A DNA stretch of 64,000 nucleotides from Dyadobacter luteus. Lineage in GTDB: Bacteria > Bacteroidota > Bacteroidia > Cytophagales > Spirosomataceae. Location: positions 1 to 64,000 of the forward strand of contig NZ_QNUL01000004.1 in assembly GCF_003383615.1 (NCBI RefSeq), given 5' to 3'. The position numbers were made by a program, and so were the translations under genes. Under the pieces are notes generated by a model. That model did no database searches. It saw nothing but the letters and a program-made list of their open reading frames with translations, and was not told where the DNA came from. The stretch's first letter is position 1. Each line of letters begins with the position of its first letter. Shown piece after piece: positions 45,887 through 54,541 of this stretch.

Positions 45887-46924
45887 TTATTCAGCAGGAA
45901 CTGCCAGTTTAGTTCCTGCTTTTACTGGTATGCCAAAGTTCGGTGTGCCGTCTTTATTCCATGTAAATTTCTGCGCACGCGGAGAGCGGAAGCCGCCACA
46001 TCCTTGTCCGGGTTCTGCGTTGGCGTGGTAAAGTATCCAGTCTTCTTTTCCATCAGGAGATTTGAAGAACGAATTGTGTCCCGGTGCATATACTTTGTTT
46101 TCAGCAGATTGCCTGAAAACCGGTTCAGCAGATTTCTTCCACGAGCTGGCTTTCATCAAATCTGAGGAGATCGTAGTTTGGAGCATTCCCAGTGCATAGA
46201 AATCTGTCCAGCAGCCACTTGCAGAGTAAATGATGAAAATTTTATCCTTGTTTCTCAGAAACTGAGGGCCTTCATTTACGTTCACATGTGGCGGGTTATT
46301 CGCGTCGTTCAGATCGCCGTGTTTTTCCCATTCGTAATCACTGCCCGAAATTTTGGTACGTTCTCCGGAAATGGTCCAGGGATTATCCATTTTCGCAATG
46401 TATATATTCTGCTGGCCGTTTTTGTCGCCTTCCCATCCCGACCAGATCATGTAATACTGGTCCTTCACTTCAAAAATATCACCGTCAATCGCCCATTTGT
46501 CGTCGGGTGTGGCAACCTGCCCTTTGAAAGTCCATTCTCCCTGCATCGGATCTGCTGACGCATTTTCGATCACGTACATGCGGTGATTATCGTTTTTGCC
46601 ATCATCTGCGGCAAAATACATATACCATTTCTTGTTGATGTAGTGCAGCTCTGGCGCCCATAGTTCCTTACTATATTTTGTGCCTGCCGGAGGAGTCCAT
46701 ATCGTTTTGCTCTCCGCGGTTGCAAGGTCGGCCAGGTTTTTTGTTTTCCATAGCATCAGTTTGTTCTGCACGGTATGGGTGTAGTAGTAATAGCCATTCT
46801 TGTGAATGCTGTATGGATCCGCCCCCGAGGGTAGTAGTGGGTTGGTAAATGTCTTTTGTGCGGACACCATTGAACTTACGGCCAAAAGGCAGCCCAATAG
46901 CAATCCTTTCCAGGTTTTCTTCAT
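45887..46924 (-). CDS. Exported glycoside hydrolase family 43 enzyme
   Basis: 345 residues, signal peptide ending MVSAQ. A five-bladed propeller of GH43 type. The three catalytic acids fit: D36 in SGADPYSI, D147 in WAIDGDIF and E218 in VNEGPQF. The family acts on arabinan, arabinoxylan or galactan side chains. WAPELHY at 89-95 is typical. It is the downstream gene of a two-gene unit with another GH43 (60-base gap), so the pair probably acts together on one arabinose-containing glycan. No SusC/D or regulator is adjacent. Confidence 0.9.
   Translation of the reverse strand: MKKTWKGLLLGCLLAVSSMVSAQKTFTNPLLPSGADPYSIHKNGYYYYTHTVQNKLMLWKTKNLADLATAESKTIWTPPAGTKYSKELWAPELHYINKKWYMYFAADDGKNDNHRMYVIENASADPMQGEWTFKGQVATPDDKWAIDGDIFEVKDQYYMIWSGWEGDKNGQQNIYIAKMDNPWTISGERTKISGSDYEWEKHGDLNDANNPPHVNVNEGPQFLRNKDKIFIIYSASGCWTDFYALGMLQTTISSDLMKASSWKKSAEPVFRQSAENKVYAPGHNSFFKSPDGKEDWILYHANAEPGQGCGGFRSPRAQKFTWNKDGTPNFGIPVKAGTKLAVPAE
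45893..45920 (+). terminator. Terminator of the sdaA-thioredoxin unit, inside the end of the GH43 gene
   Basis: AGCAGGAAC (45893-45901) pairs perfectly with GTTCCTGCT (45912-45920), followed by TTT. The hairpin lies within the last codons of the convergent GH43 gene rather than in the 11-base gap. Confidence 0.7.
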
Positions 46925-46984
46925 TTTCGGTTAAGTTGGTTTAAGATAGTAAAAGAAGTCGTAGTCGTTTTTTACCTTATCCGG

Positions 46985-47932
46985 TCATTTGGTGGTTAAA
47001 AAACGGAAGCTTTTGTAATCCACTACAGGCCTGCTGAAGGTTTTGCTTTTTTCTAAACTGACGTCTATCGTTGCAGTTCTTCTTTTAGCAACCTTTGATT
47101 GTGAGTTGTGGGTATGAAAAACGTAATGAAGTGCCCCTTTTTGATCAAAGTAAAAGTCGCCATGACCTGTGCCATTTTGTCCAATGTCTTTTCTGCTCAA
47201 AATCGGGTTGCCGCTGTATTTGGTCCATGGACCCATAGGGCTTTTACTTGTAGCACAACCTACAGCATAATCCGGATTACGAAAATCGTTGGCCGTATAA
47301 AAAAGGTAATACAGGTCATTCTTTTTCAGGATCGTTGGTCCTTCCGCAACCGGCCATTTTGCATGAGTAGTGTTTTCCCAACCTTCTTCTGCGTGCAGGC
47401 ACGGCTGCAGGGTTTCGGGCATGATTTCTGATAAATCACTCTTCATTTCGGCCACAAAAAGTCTGTTGCCTTCCTGTAGTCTTACATGGTAAAGGTAAAT
47501 CCGTCCATCGGTGTCAAAGTAAACAAAAGGGTCAATCTGTTTTACCGGGGCAGCAAGTGGTTTTTTATCTTTTTGTTGAAATGGCCCCAGCGGATTGTCT
47601 GATACGGCTATAGCGATATTTTCATTGGCTACATAAGCCATGTAAAACAGGCCTTTGTGTTCAAATACCTGCGGCGCCCAGAAACCCTTGTCGCCATAGG
47701 CTTCTCCTTTTTTCAGCGCAAATCCTTTATCTGTCCAGTTCTTCTGGTCGGGGGAAGCGTATACCTGAAAGCCTGCATCGGCGTTCCCCTCAACAGTTCC
47801 ATACAAATAATAGGTGCCCTTATGAAAGAAAATGGCCGGATCTGCAAGGTATATCTGCTTGTCCACCGGCTGCTGAGCATTTACTACAATAAAGCTCAAT
47901 AAGGCAAAAATAGTCGTCAGAAATAATTTCAT
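46985..47932 (-). CDS. Exported glycoside hydrolase family 43 enzyme
   Basis: 315 residues, signal peptide ending VVNAQ. GH43 catalytic residues are D31 (LADPAIF), D134 (QIDPFVYF) and E197 (VAEGPTI), with GFWAPQVF between them. The subfamily differs from the downstream GH43, suggesting complementary linkage specificities. It is the first gene of the minus-strand pair. Confidence 0.9.
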   Translation of the reverse strand: MKLFLTTIFALLSFIVVNAQQPVDKQIYLADPAIFFHKGTYYLYGTVEGNADAGFQVYASPDQKNWTDKGFALKKGEAYGDKGFWAPQVFEHKGLFYMAYVANENIAIAVSDNPLGPFQQKDKKPLAAPVKQIDPFVYFDTDGRIYLYHVRLQEGNRLFVAEMKSDLSEIMPETLQPCLHAEEGWENTTHAKWPVAEGPTILKKNDLYYLFYTANDFRNPDYAVGCATSKSPMGPWTKYSGNPILSRKDIGQNGTGHGDFYFDQKGALHYVFHTHNSQSKVAKRRTATIDVSLEKSKTFSRPVVDYKSFRFLTTK

Positions 47933-48011
47933 ATCAGTCGTTTTATGCTATCGAAAGCGACTGATATGTATTGTTTACTCAAATCGGGGTTGGCCTGATA
48001 CAGTAAGCAGG

Positions 48012-49364
48012 TTAAAGATCCAGTAGCAAATGAGCCAGTCCGAAGTAAACCGCATAACCGATCAGGTCATTGGCAGTTGTGATAAATGGACCGGACGCAA
48101 CCGCAGGATTAATACCTATTTTTTCGAGCGCAATAGGCGTCACAGTCCCCATGAATGAGGCCAGAAATACTACTGACATCAGTGCTGCGGACACTACCAG
48201 TGCCAATTGTATTTCATTGCCAATCAGTAGGTTGAATCCGAAAACGATACTGCTGATAATAAGCCCATTAATCAGGGCAATAGCGAGCATCCTTAAAAGG
48301 CGGTAGCCCAGACCTGAATCCAGTCCGCTCTTGTCGGCCAGACTTTGCAAAACCAATGAAGAAGTTTGTATACCCACGTTGCCACCAGTTGAACCAATAA
48401 TCGGAATGAACGCTGCCATGGCTGGAACAACTTTCAGGTCACCCTCAAAAAAACCAATGAATTTAGCAGCCAGAATTCCTCCCATCATACCAACTAAAAG
48501 CCAGGGAAGACGCGCCTTTGTCTGCTGCAAAATTGTATCATCTTCTTCAACCTCTCCGGTAATACCGGCCATCGCCATTGTATCAGAGCTTGCCTGTTCG
48601 GTAATTACATCAATTACGTCATCAATTGTGATGCGTCCGAGCAATTTACCCTGTACGTTCACAACCGGAAGCGTGTCAAGGTCATATTTCTGCATCAGTT
48701 CGGCCACTTCTTCAGCAGGGCGATACGTTTCTACGAAAATTACATCCTTGTCATACAGACTCTGGATTTTCGTATTCTTATGTGCCAGTACAATTTTCTT
48801 AAGTGAAAGGAGTCCCAGCAGAATACCGTTGTCGTCAATTACATATACTGCATACACACGGCCAACATCTTCAGCTTGCTTACGGAGCTCCTCAATACAT
48901 TCGTTTACAGTCCAGTTGACATTCGCCTTTACAAGCTCCTTCTGCATCAAACCTCCCGCCACATCTTCATCATAGTGCAGCAGATCCAGAATAAAACGAG
49001 CTTGTTCGCGGTCTTCCAGCAACGCGATGACCTCCTCACGTACCTGAATGGGCTGCTCATTAAGCAAATCCACGGCATCATCAGAATCGAAGATATTCAC
49101 ATAACGTGAAATCTCCTGAGAAGTAAAGGCTTTCAGAAAATCACGTCTTTCTCCGGGATCTAGGTCAGCCAGAATTTCAGCACCGGTGGTAGTTTCCAGT
49201 TGCGTCACCAGATATTTGGCCTGATCAGTATCCAGTTCGATAAGCAGGCTTGTAATATCTGCGGCGAAAAGACCCTCCATCTGTTCTCTTATGCCTTCGG
49301 AATCTCCTCTTTCAATTAATTCCTGTATATGATCTACGTATTCCTTGGTGAGTTCAAACGTCAT
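48012..49364 (-). CDS. mgtE: MgtE-type magnesium transporter
   Basis: 450 residues. An N-terminal MgtE helical domain (about 20-130, with LDPGERRDFLKAF) is followed by two CBS domains (about 135-255) that sense cytoplasmic Mg2+, then five membrane helices (about 290-450). The GGNVGIQTSSLVLQSLA segment and TANDLIGYAVYF near the end carry the channel residues. It starts 57 bases after the rsmA stop and is likely transcribed with it. No M-box riboswitch is expected or seen in that short gap. Confidence 0.94.
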   Translation of the reverse strand: MTFELTKEYVDHIQELIERGDSEGIREQMEGLFAADITSLLIELDTDQAKYLVTQLETTTGAEILADLDPGERRDFLKAFTSQEISRYVNIFDSDDAVDLLNEQPIQVREEVIALLEDREQARFILDLLHYDEDVAGGLMQKELVKANVNWTVNECIEELRKQAEDVGRVYAVYVIDDNGILLGLLSLKKIVLAHKNTKIQSLYDKDVIFVETYRPAEEVAELMQKYDLDTLPVVNVQGKLLGRITIDDVIDVITEQASSDTMAMAGITGEVEEDDTILQQTKARLPWLLVGMMGGILAAKFIGFFEGDLKVVPAMAAFIPIIGSTGGNVGIQTSSLVLQSLADKSGLDSGLGYRLLRMLAIALINGLIISSIVFGFNLLIGNEIQLALVVSAALMSVVFLASFMGTVTPIALEKIGINPAVASGPFITTANDLIGYAVYFGLAHLLLDL

Positions 49365-49420
49365 TGCTCTGTTCTGTTAGCGGCGAGGCTGGTTTTAGCC
49401 TTCAAATTCTGTTACTATTG

Positions 49421-50218
49421 TTACTGAATGCTTTCTGCAAGCTGGGTCAGTGTTACGAACTCAGCTACACTGAGTTGCTCGGCGCGTTTGGTAAGCAGCG
49501 GATGATCAGGCATTTCTCCAATAGGTCTGAGCGCATTCCTGAGTGTTTTTCTTCTCTGGTTAAACGCAGTTTTTACTACCCGGAAAAACATTTTTTCGTT
49601 GCAGTCGAGCTTTTCCACTGCATTACGTCTAAGCCGGATCACGCCAGATTGAACCTTCGGAGGAGGATCGAAAGCCCCGGGAGGCACGGAAACGAGGTAA
49701 TCTATATCATAAAATGCCTGAAGCAGCACACTCAGAATGCCATAATCTTTATTCCCCGGAGGCGAAGCGATGCGTAGGGCTACTTCTTTCTGAAGCATAC
49801 AAACGATCTCGGGAATCTGGTCGCGGATTTCAAGCGCCCTGAAAAAAATCTGAGACGATATATTGTAGGGGAAATTCCCGATGATCGCAAACTTCTCAGA
49901 GAAGGTCTCTTTGGTATTGTACCTCAGAAAATCACCCTCAATGATACGTGGCGTTAGTTCTTCATAATGTTTTTTAAGATAGGCTACAGACTCGGTGTCT
50001 ATTTCAATCACGTAGGTCTGGTAGGTTTCTTTGGTCAGCAAAAACTGAGTCAATACGCCCATTCCGGGGCCTATTTCCAAAACCTTATTATAGCCTCCAT
50101 GCAACGTCAGGCCGTCAACGATCTGGCGTGCAATGTTCATATCTTTTAAAAAGTGTTGGCCTAAATGCTTTTTGGCGCGCACTTTCGAGTCGCTCTGATT
50201 TTTATAAATTCTGTTCAC
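49421..50218 (-). CDS. rsmA: 16S rRNA dimethyladenosine transferase
   Basis: Dimethylates the two adjacent adenines in the 3' hairpin of 16S rRNA (also called ksgA). 265 residues. [11 protein letters not shown] marks the N-terminus, SAM motif I is [11 protein letters not shown], and the catalytic motif IV is NFPYNISS. It is divergent from the hybrid kinase gene, with an 80-base shared promoter region in which I see no clear consensus promoter. Confidence 0.97.
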   Translation of the reverse strand: MNRIYKNQSDSKVRAKKHLGQHFLKDMNIARQIVDGLTLHGGYNKVLEIGPGMGVLTQFLLTKETYQTYVIEIDTESVAYLKKHYEELTPRIIEGDFLRYNTKETFSEKFAIIGNFPYNISSQIFFRALEIRDQIPEIVCMLQKEVALRIASPPGNKDYGILSVLLQAFYDIDYLVSVPPGAFDPPPKVQSGVIRLRRNAVEKLDCNEKMFFRVVKTAFNQRRKTLRNALRPIGEMPDHPLLTKRAEQLSVAEFVTLTQLAESIQ

Positions 50219-50298
50219 GAGGCAAAATTACGTCTTAATTCGTAGATTTATCCACTTAAGAATAGGAACGAACCTTAAAAATACGAGCACGGGAAACT

Positions 50299-53200
50299 AT
50301 GGAAATGATTTCTTCCCAGACCGACTGGCATACTATACACGATACATTACAGTATCTCAATCTGATTGGGATAACTTTTTCGCCTGATTTTATCATTAAA
50401 AATATCAGCACCCATGCCCTGATGAAAACCGGCTGGTCCGAACAGGAATTGGTGGGGCACAGCTTGTTCGATAAGCTGATTCCGCACGAGGAAGCAGACG
50501 AAATCAGACAAATGTTGGAGGAGGGAATACAAGGCAAACGGAAACTGGAACAGAGAGAAGTTCCTTTCCTGGCCAACAAGGGTACGCTTCGGACTTTTTC
50601 TATTAATTCAGTGCTGATGCAGACTGAAAATGATGAGGTCAAATGTGTTACGCTGGTAGGGGACGACATCACGCGCAGGCGCCGTATGGAGTCCTCAATT
50701 GCCAAATCCAATTCGCAGCTGCAGGATCTGGTAGATAATACGAGCGATCTGATTCAGCTGGTGGCTATTGACGGGAAATTCATTTTTGTAAATAAAGCCT
50801 GGCGGGAAGTGCTTGGCTACGGACTGGATGAAATTGCTTCGATGCGAATTGATGACATCATTCATCCGCAACATATTGAAGAGGCCAAAGCGCAGCTTAA
50901 ACTGATAGAAGAAGGGAATCCAAATCCGAATTTTGAAAGCGTATTTGTAAACCGGGCGGGGAAAAAGGTTTTTGTAACAGGTAGTGTCAATTGCCGTTTT
51001 GACAACGGGAAGCCGACCGCTTACCGTTGTATCCTTAATGATTTTACGGAAAAGATCCGGGCTGAAAAAGCACAGAATTTATATTACAGTATTGCCAACT
51101 GGACTGTTAATACGCAGAATCTTGATGATTTTTACCATGCCATACATGATGAACTGGGCAAGATCATTGATGTAAAAAACTTCTTTATTGCTCTTTATGA
51201 TCCGAGTCAGAGTTACCTTTATTTCCCTTATTATGTAGATCAGTATTTCAAAGGAAATGTTCGTTTTACGCGCCGAAGACTTGGAAATGGAGTCACTGAA
51301 TATGCCATTGCTTCCAACAAACCATTGTTTTTGTCTGGCGATGATATAGAAGAACTGGCTCAGACCAATAGTTTGCATTTGTACGGAGTAACGCCTCAGC
51401 AGCTGTTGTGTGTGCCTCTGCGGATTGGTGACAGGGTTACGGGGATTATCGGGGTTAAATCCTACGACGATACCAAAATGTTTGATGCCCGCGATCTGGA
51501 GCTACTAGAGTTTATCTCAGGACAGGTGGCGATCGCTATTGCCAGAAAACAAAGTGAAGAGGAGTTGAGCAAATACCTGGCGAGGCTTAACGCAATTTTT
51601 GACAGCAGCTCACACCTGATCTGGTCTGTCAATAAAGGGCTTCATCTGACTTCCTTCAATAAAAATTATGCAGATCTTATCCAATCAGAAGTAGGTGTAA
51701 GGCCAACACTGAACGTGAGTGCCGAAAAATTTGGCTGGAGAATGGTGGGTGTCAATAACCGTCGTACGCTGGATGCGAAATACCGGCAGGCACTGCGTGG
51801 AGAACCTCAATACTTCGAATTCAGAATCGATAAAAAAGATGGAGGTGAGATGTGGCTGGAGTTTTACCTGAATCCAATTCGTTACGCCCAGGGCGTGATT
51901 GAGGAGGTGTCAGGTATTGCCAGGGATATTACCCGCCGGAAAGAGGCAGAGCTTTCTCTTCGCCATAGCGAGGAGCTTTTCCGTGGAATTTTTGAGAATC
52001 TTCAGGATATTTATTGCCGTATCAACCGGCACGGAGCGATTACGATGATTAGCCAGTCGGTTTTGAAAAGGCTTGGTTATCTGCCCGATGAAGTTATCGG
52101 GCGTCAGATAACAGAGTTTTTTATGGATCGTAAAAAAATTCATTCTGCGTTGATCCGTCTCCGCAAGAGCAGAAGTCTGCGAAACTTTGAGATCACCTTA
52201 AACAGAAAAGATGGTACCGAGCGCCAGTTTATGGTCAACATGCTTCTTTTTGTAGATGATAAAGGAAAGCCTGCGGAGGTAGCAGTACTTGCACGCGATA
52301 TCACTGAGCTGAAACGTAATGAACAGGAACTGCTCAAAGCCAAAGAACATGCGGAGCGTTCTCTGAAGGTGAAAGAGGGATTTTTGGCCAACATGAGCCA
52401 CGAGATCCGTACGCCTATGAATGGGGTGATCGGTATGATTGACCTGTTGGGAGAGACGCCGCTGAACGTGGAACAGAAGGATTATGTGCTTACAATCAAA
52501 CGATCTTCGGAAACGCTTCTGAATATCCTGAACGATATCCTGGATTTGTCCAAAATTGAAGCCGGGAAAATGGAGCTTCATGAATCTCCGATTGCGGTAG
52601 AGGAGTTGCTTTTGAAACTGGTATCTCTGTTTGGGCAAACTGCTAAAAATAAGGGGAATACACTCACGTATTACATTGCTCAGGATCTTCCCAAATACAT
52701 AAAAGCTGATCAGACAAGACTGCTGCAAATCCTTTCGAACTTAACCTCAAACGCCTTGAAGTTTACTGAAAACGGTGCCGTAAAGGTGTTCCTGACTTCA
52801 GTCAAAAGGGACGGTGATTTTAATAAGATCAAGGTGGAAGTACAGGATTCGGGAATTGGTATCAGTGCGATGGACAGACAGATTCTGTTTACTTCCTTTA
52901 CTCAACTGGACAATTCTTCACGTAAATCGTTTGGCGGTACTGGACTTGGACTTGCTATATCCAAGCAGCTATGTGAGCTGATGAATGGCTCTATAGGTGT
53001 CGATTCCGTACCTGGAGAAGGGAGCACGTTCTGGTTTACGTTTGAGACCAGGGAAACCACTCAGGTGAAGGTAAGTAAGGCAAAACAACTTGAAGAATTA
53101 CCTATTGAGAATGTCTTCTCAGATTATCACCCCAATATTTTGCTGGTAGACGATAACGCCGTAAACCGCAAAGTGGCCAACGAAATCATGAAGAAGGCAG

Positions 53201-53913
53201 GTTGCGTTGTGGATCTGGCAGAAAGCGGATTCCAGGCTATTGATAAGGTAGAAGCGAAAGTGAAATCGGGGAACGGTATGTATGACATCATTTTTATGGA
53301 TATACAGATGCCAGATATGGACGGCGTAGAAACAACGGTAGAACTGAAGAAACGCTTTTCAGATTTACCTCCGATTGTAGCCATGACCGCTTATTCTATG
53401 AAGGAAGACCGCGACCGGTTTATCAGTCAGGGTATGGACGATTACCTGGCCAAACCGATCCGTGCGCAGACTTTGATTTATAAAGTAAGAGAACTTATTA
53501 CAGATACTGATCAGGGTCCTCAGGTAGAAATCAAGAAAGTAGGTGTTGTTCAGGAAGTTACTTTACCGGTTTTGGATAAAGAAATCATTGATCAGCTCAA
53601 CGGCATTGGCGGAGCAGATCTGGTACTTTCCGTATTTGAAGATTTTGTAACAGAATCCAATGAACTTGTGAGCGGAGCGGTAACAGCTTTTGCTGAAAAT
53701 GATATTCCGACAGTAAAAAGTAACCTGCACACACTGAAAGGAAGTGCAGGAACCGTAGGCGTATCACAAGTTGCCGAAATTGCCCGTGATGCCGAATGGC
53801 GACTCAAATCCGACGATACCAGCACACTTTCCGAAGCCCTTCCCCAGCTGGAAAAAGCCTATGCTTTGTTTTTGGAAAGTTATGAGGAGTTGTTGAAGGA
53901 GTGGTTGGGGTAA
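50299..53913 (+). CDS. Hybrid histidine kinase with PAS, GAF, receiver and Hpt domains
   Basis: 1204 residues with no membrane segment, so cytoplasmic sensing. Domain order: two PAS domains (about 10-125 and 135-255), a GAF domain (about 265-415), two more PAS domains (about 425-680), and HisKA with H701 in NMSHEIRTPMNG. An HATPase domain follows (DSGIGIS and FGGTGLGLAIS, about 800-915), then a receiver domain with phospho-acceptor D1001 in FMDIQMP, and an Hpt domain with H1144 in LHTLKGSAGT. All phosphorelay residues are present. No separate response regulator gene is adjacent, so its output target is unlinked. The gene is monocistronic, with a terminator at 53938-53977. Confidence 0.95.
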   Translation: MEMISSQTDWHTIHDTLQYLNLIGITFSPDFIIKNISTHALMKTGWSEQELVGHSLFDKLIPHEEADEIRQMLEEGIQGKRKLEQREVPFLANKGTLRTFSINSVLMQTENDEVKCVTLVGDDITRRRRMESSIAKSNSQLQDLVDNTSDLIQLVAIDGKFIFVNKAWREVLGYGLDEIASMRIDDIIHPQHIEEAKAQLKLIEEGNPNPNFESVFVNRAGKKVFVTGSVNCRFDNGKPTAYRCILNDFTEKIRAEKAQNLYYSIANWTVNTQNLDDFYHAIHDELGKIIDVKNFFIALYDPSQSYLYFPYYVDQYFKGNVRFTRRRLGNGVTEYAIASNKPLFLSGDDIEELAQTNSLHLYGVTPQQLLCVPLRIGDRVTGIIGVKSYDDTKMFDARDLELLEFISGQVAIAIARKQSEEELSKYLARLNAIFDSSSHLIWSVNKGLHLTSFNKNYADLIQSEVGVRPTLNVSAEKFGWRMVGVNNRRTLDAKYRQALRGEPQYFEFRIDKKDGGEMWLEFYLNPIRYAQGVIEEVSGIARDITRRKEAELSLRHSEELFRGIFENLQDIYCRINRHGAITMISQSVLKRLGYLPDEVIGRQITEFFMDRKKIHSALIRLRKSRSLRNFEITLNRKDGTERQFMVNMLLFVDDKGKPAEVAVLARDITELKRNEQELLKAKEHAERSLKVKEGFLANMSHEIRTPMNGVIGMIDLLGETPLNVEQKDYVLTIKRSSETLLNILNDILDLSKIEAGKMELHESPIAVEELLLKLVSLFGQTAKNKGNTLTYYIAQDLPKYIKADQTRLLQILSNLTSNALKFTENGAVKVFLTSVKRDGDFNKIKVEVQDSGIGISAMDRQILFTSFTQLDNSSRKSFGGTGLGLAISKQLCELMNGSIGVDSVPGEGSTFWFTFETRETTQVKVSKAKQLEELPIENVFSDYHPNILLVDDNAVNRKVANEIMKKAGCVVDLAESGFQAIDKVEAKVKSGNGMYDIIFMDIQMPDMDGVETTVELKKRFSDLPPIVAMTAYSMKEDRDRFISQGMDDYLAKPIRAQTLIYKVRELITDTDQGPQVEIKKVGVVQEVTLPVLDKEIIDQLNGIGGADLVLSVFEDFVTESNELVSGAVTAFAENDIPTVKSNLHTLKGSAGTVGVSQVAEIARDAEWRLKSDDTSTLSEALPQLEKAYALFLESYEELLKEWLG

Positions 53914-53935
53914 GCTCCAATTAAAGTAACTCTTA

Positions 53936-54385
53936 TCAATCCCTTTCCAATTCCAAATGCAGGATAGGAAAGGGATTGTTTTCTGCATCTGTTTGTGATC
54001 TGCTACTGATGATAAATCCCATTCTTTGATAAAATCCCAGCGCCTGTGGGTTCTGTTCATTCACATCTACTTTTCTGATTCCCTTTTCTGCAATTGCAAA
54101 TTGGGTAAGTTGTTTTCCGATGCCTTTTCCGAAATGGATTGGATCAACAAACAGCATTTCGATATTGTCTGCTGTCAGTCCAAGAAATCCCGCGATGTCT
54201 TTATCATCACCTCTGGCGATAAATAACGAAACAGCAGGGAAGTAAAGCCCGGGAATCTGCTGTTTATAAAAAGTGATATGTTCTTCCTGAAGAAAATCGT
54301 GTGTAGCCCTTACTGCAGCTTCCCATATAGAAAGCAGACGTGGGTAATCCTTCACTGAAGCTGGCTCAATGGTGTATTGTTTCAT
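53936..54385 (-). CDS. GNAT-family N-acetyltransferase
   Basis: 149 residues. The acetyl-CoA loop is FGKGIGKQL (the R/Q-x-x-G-x-G/A pattern), followed by LGFYQRMGF, the classic C-terminal GNAT block. Overall it resembles the YjaB-like group. The substrate is unknown. It is convergent with the kinase gene, whose terminator it overlaps. Confidence 0.88.
   Translation of the reverse strand: MKQYTIEPASVKDYPRLLSIWEAAVRATHDFLQEEHITFYKQQIPGLYFPAVSLFIARGDDKDIAGFLGLTADNIEMLFVDPIHFGKGIGKQLTQFAIAEKGIRKVDVNEQNPQALGFYQRMGFIISSRSQTDAENNPFPILHLELERD
53938..53977 (+). terminator. Terminator of the hybrid kinase gene, inside the end of the GNAT gene
   Basis: AATCCCTTTCC (53938-53948) pairs perfectly with GGAAAGGGATT (53967-53977), followed by GTTTT. 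It overlaps the last codons of the convergent GNAT gene (its C-terminal Glu-Arg-Asp and an upstream Asn-Pro-Phe-Pro). Confidence 0.75.
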
Positions 54386-54541
54386 TAATGTTACTGAATG
54401 AATGAGTTTAATTCGTCGGTAAAGTTGGGTGTTTCATCGGTAAAAAACGAGAAACGAGCGGTATGTGACGGATTATTGTAAACGGGTTTAAACTTTTTTA
54501 CAAAATGCAGCTCTAACCCTGCATAAACCTTTACAAGAACC

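Noticed and set aside
48331..48975. A 214-codon open frame on the plus strand
   Set aside because: It is antisense to mgtE and very rich in Ser and Thr, the usual signature of a shadow frame.
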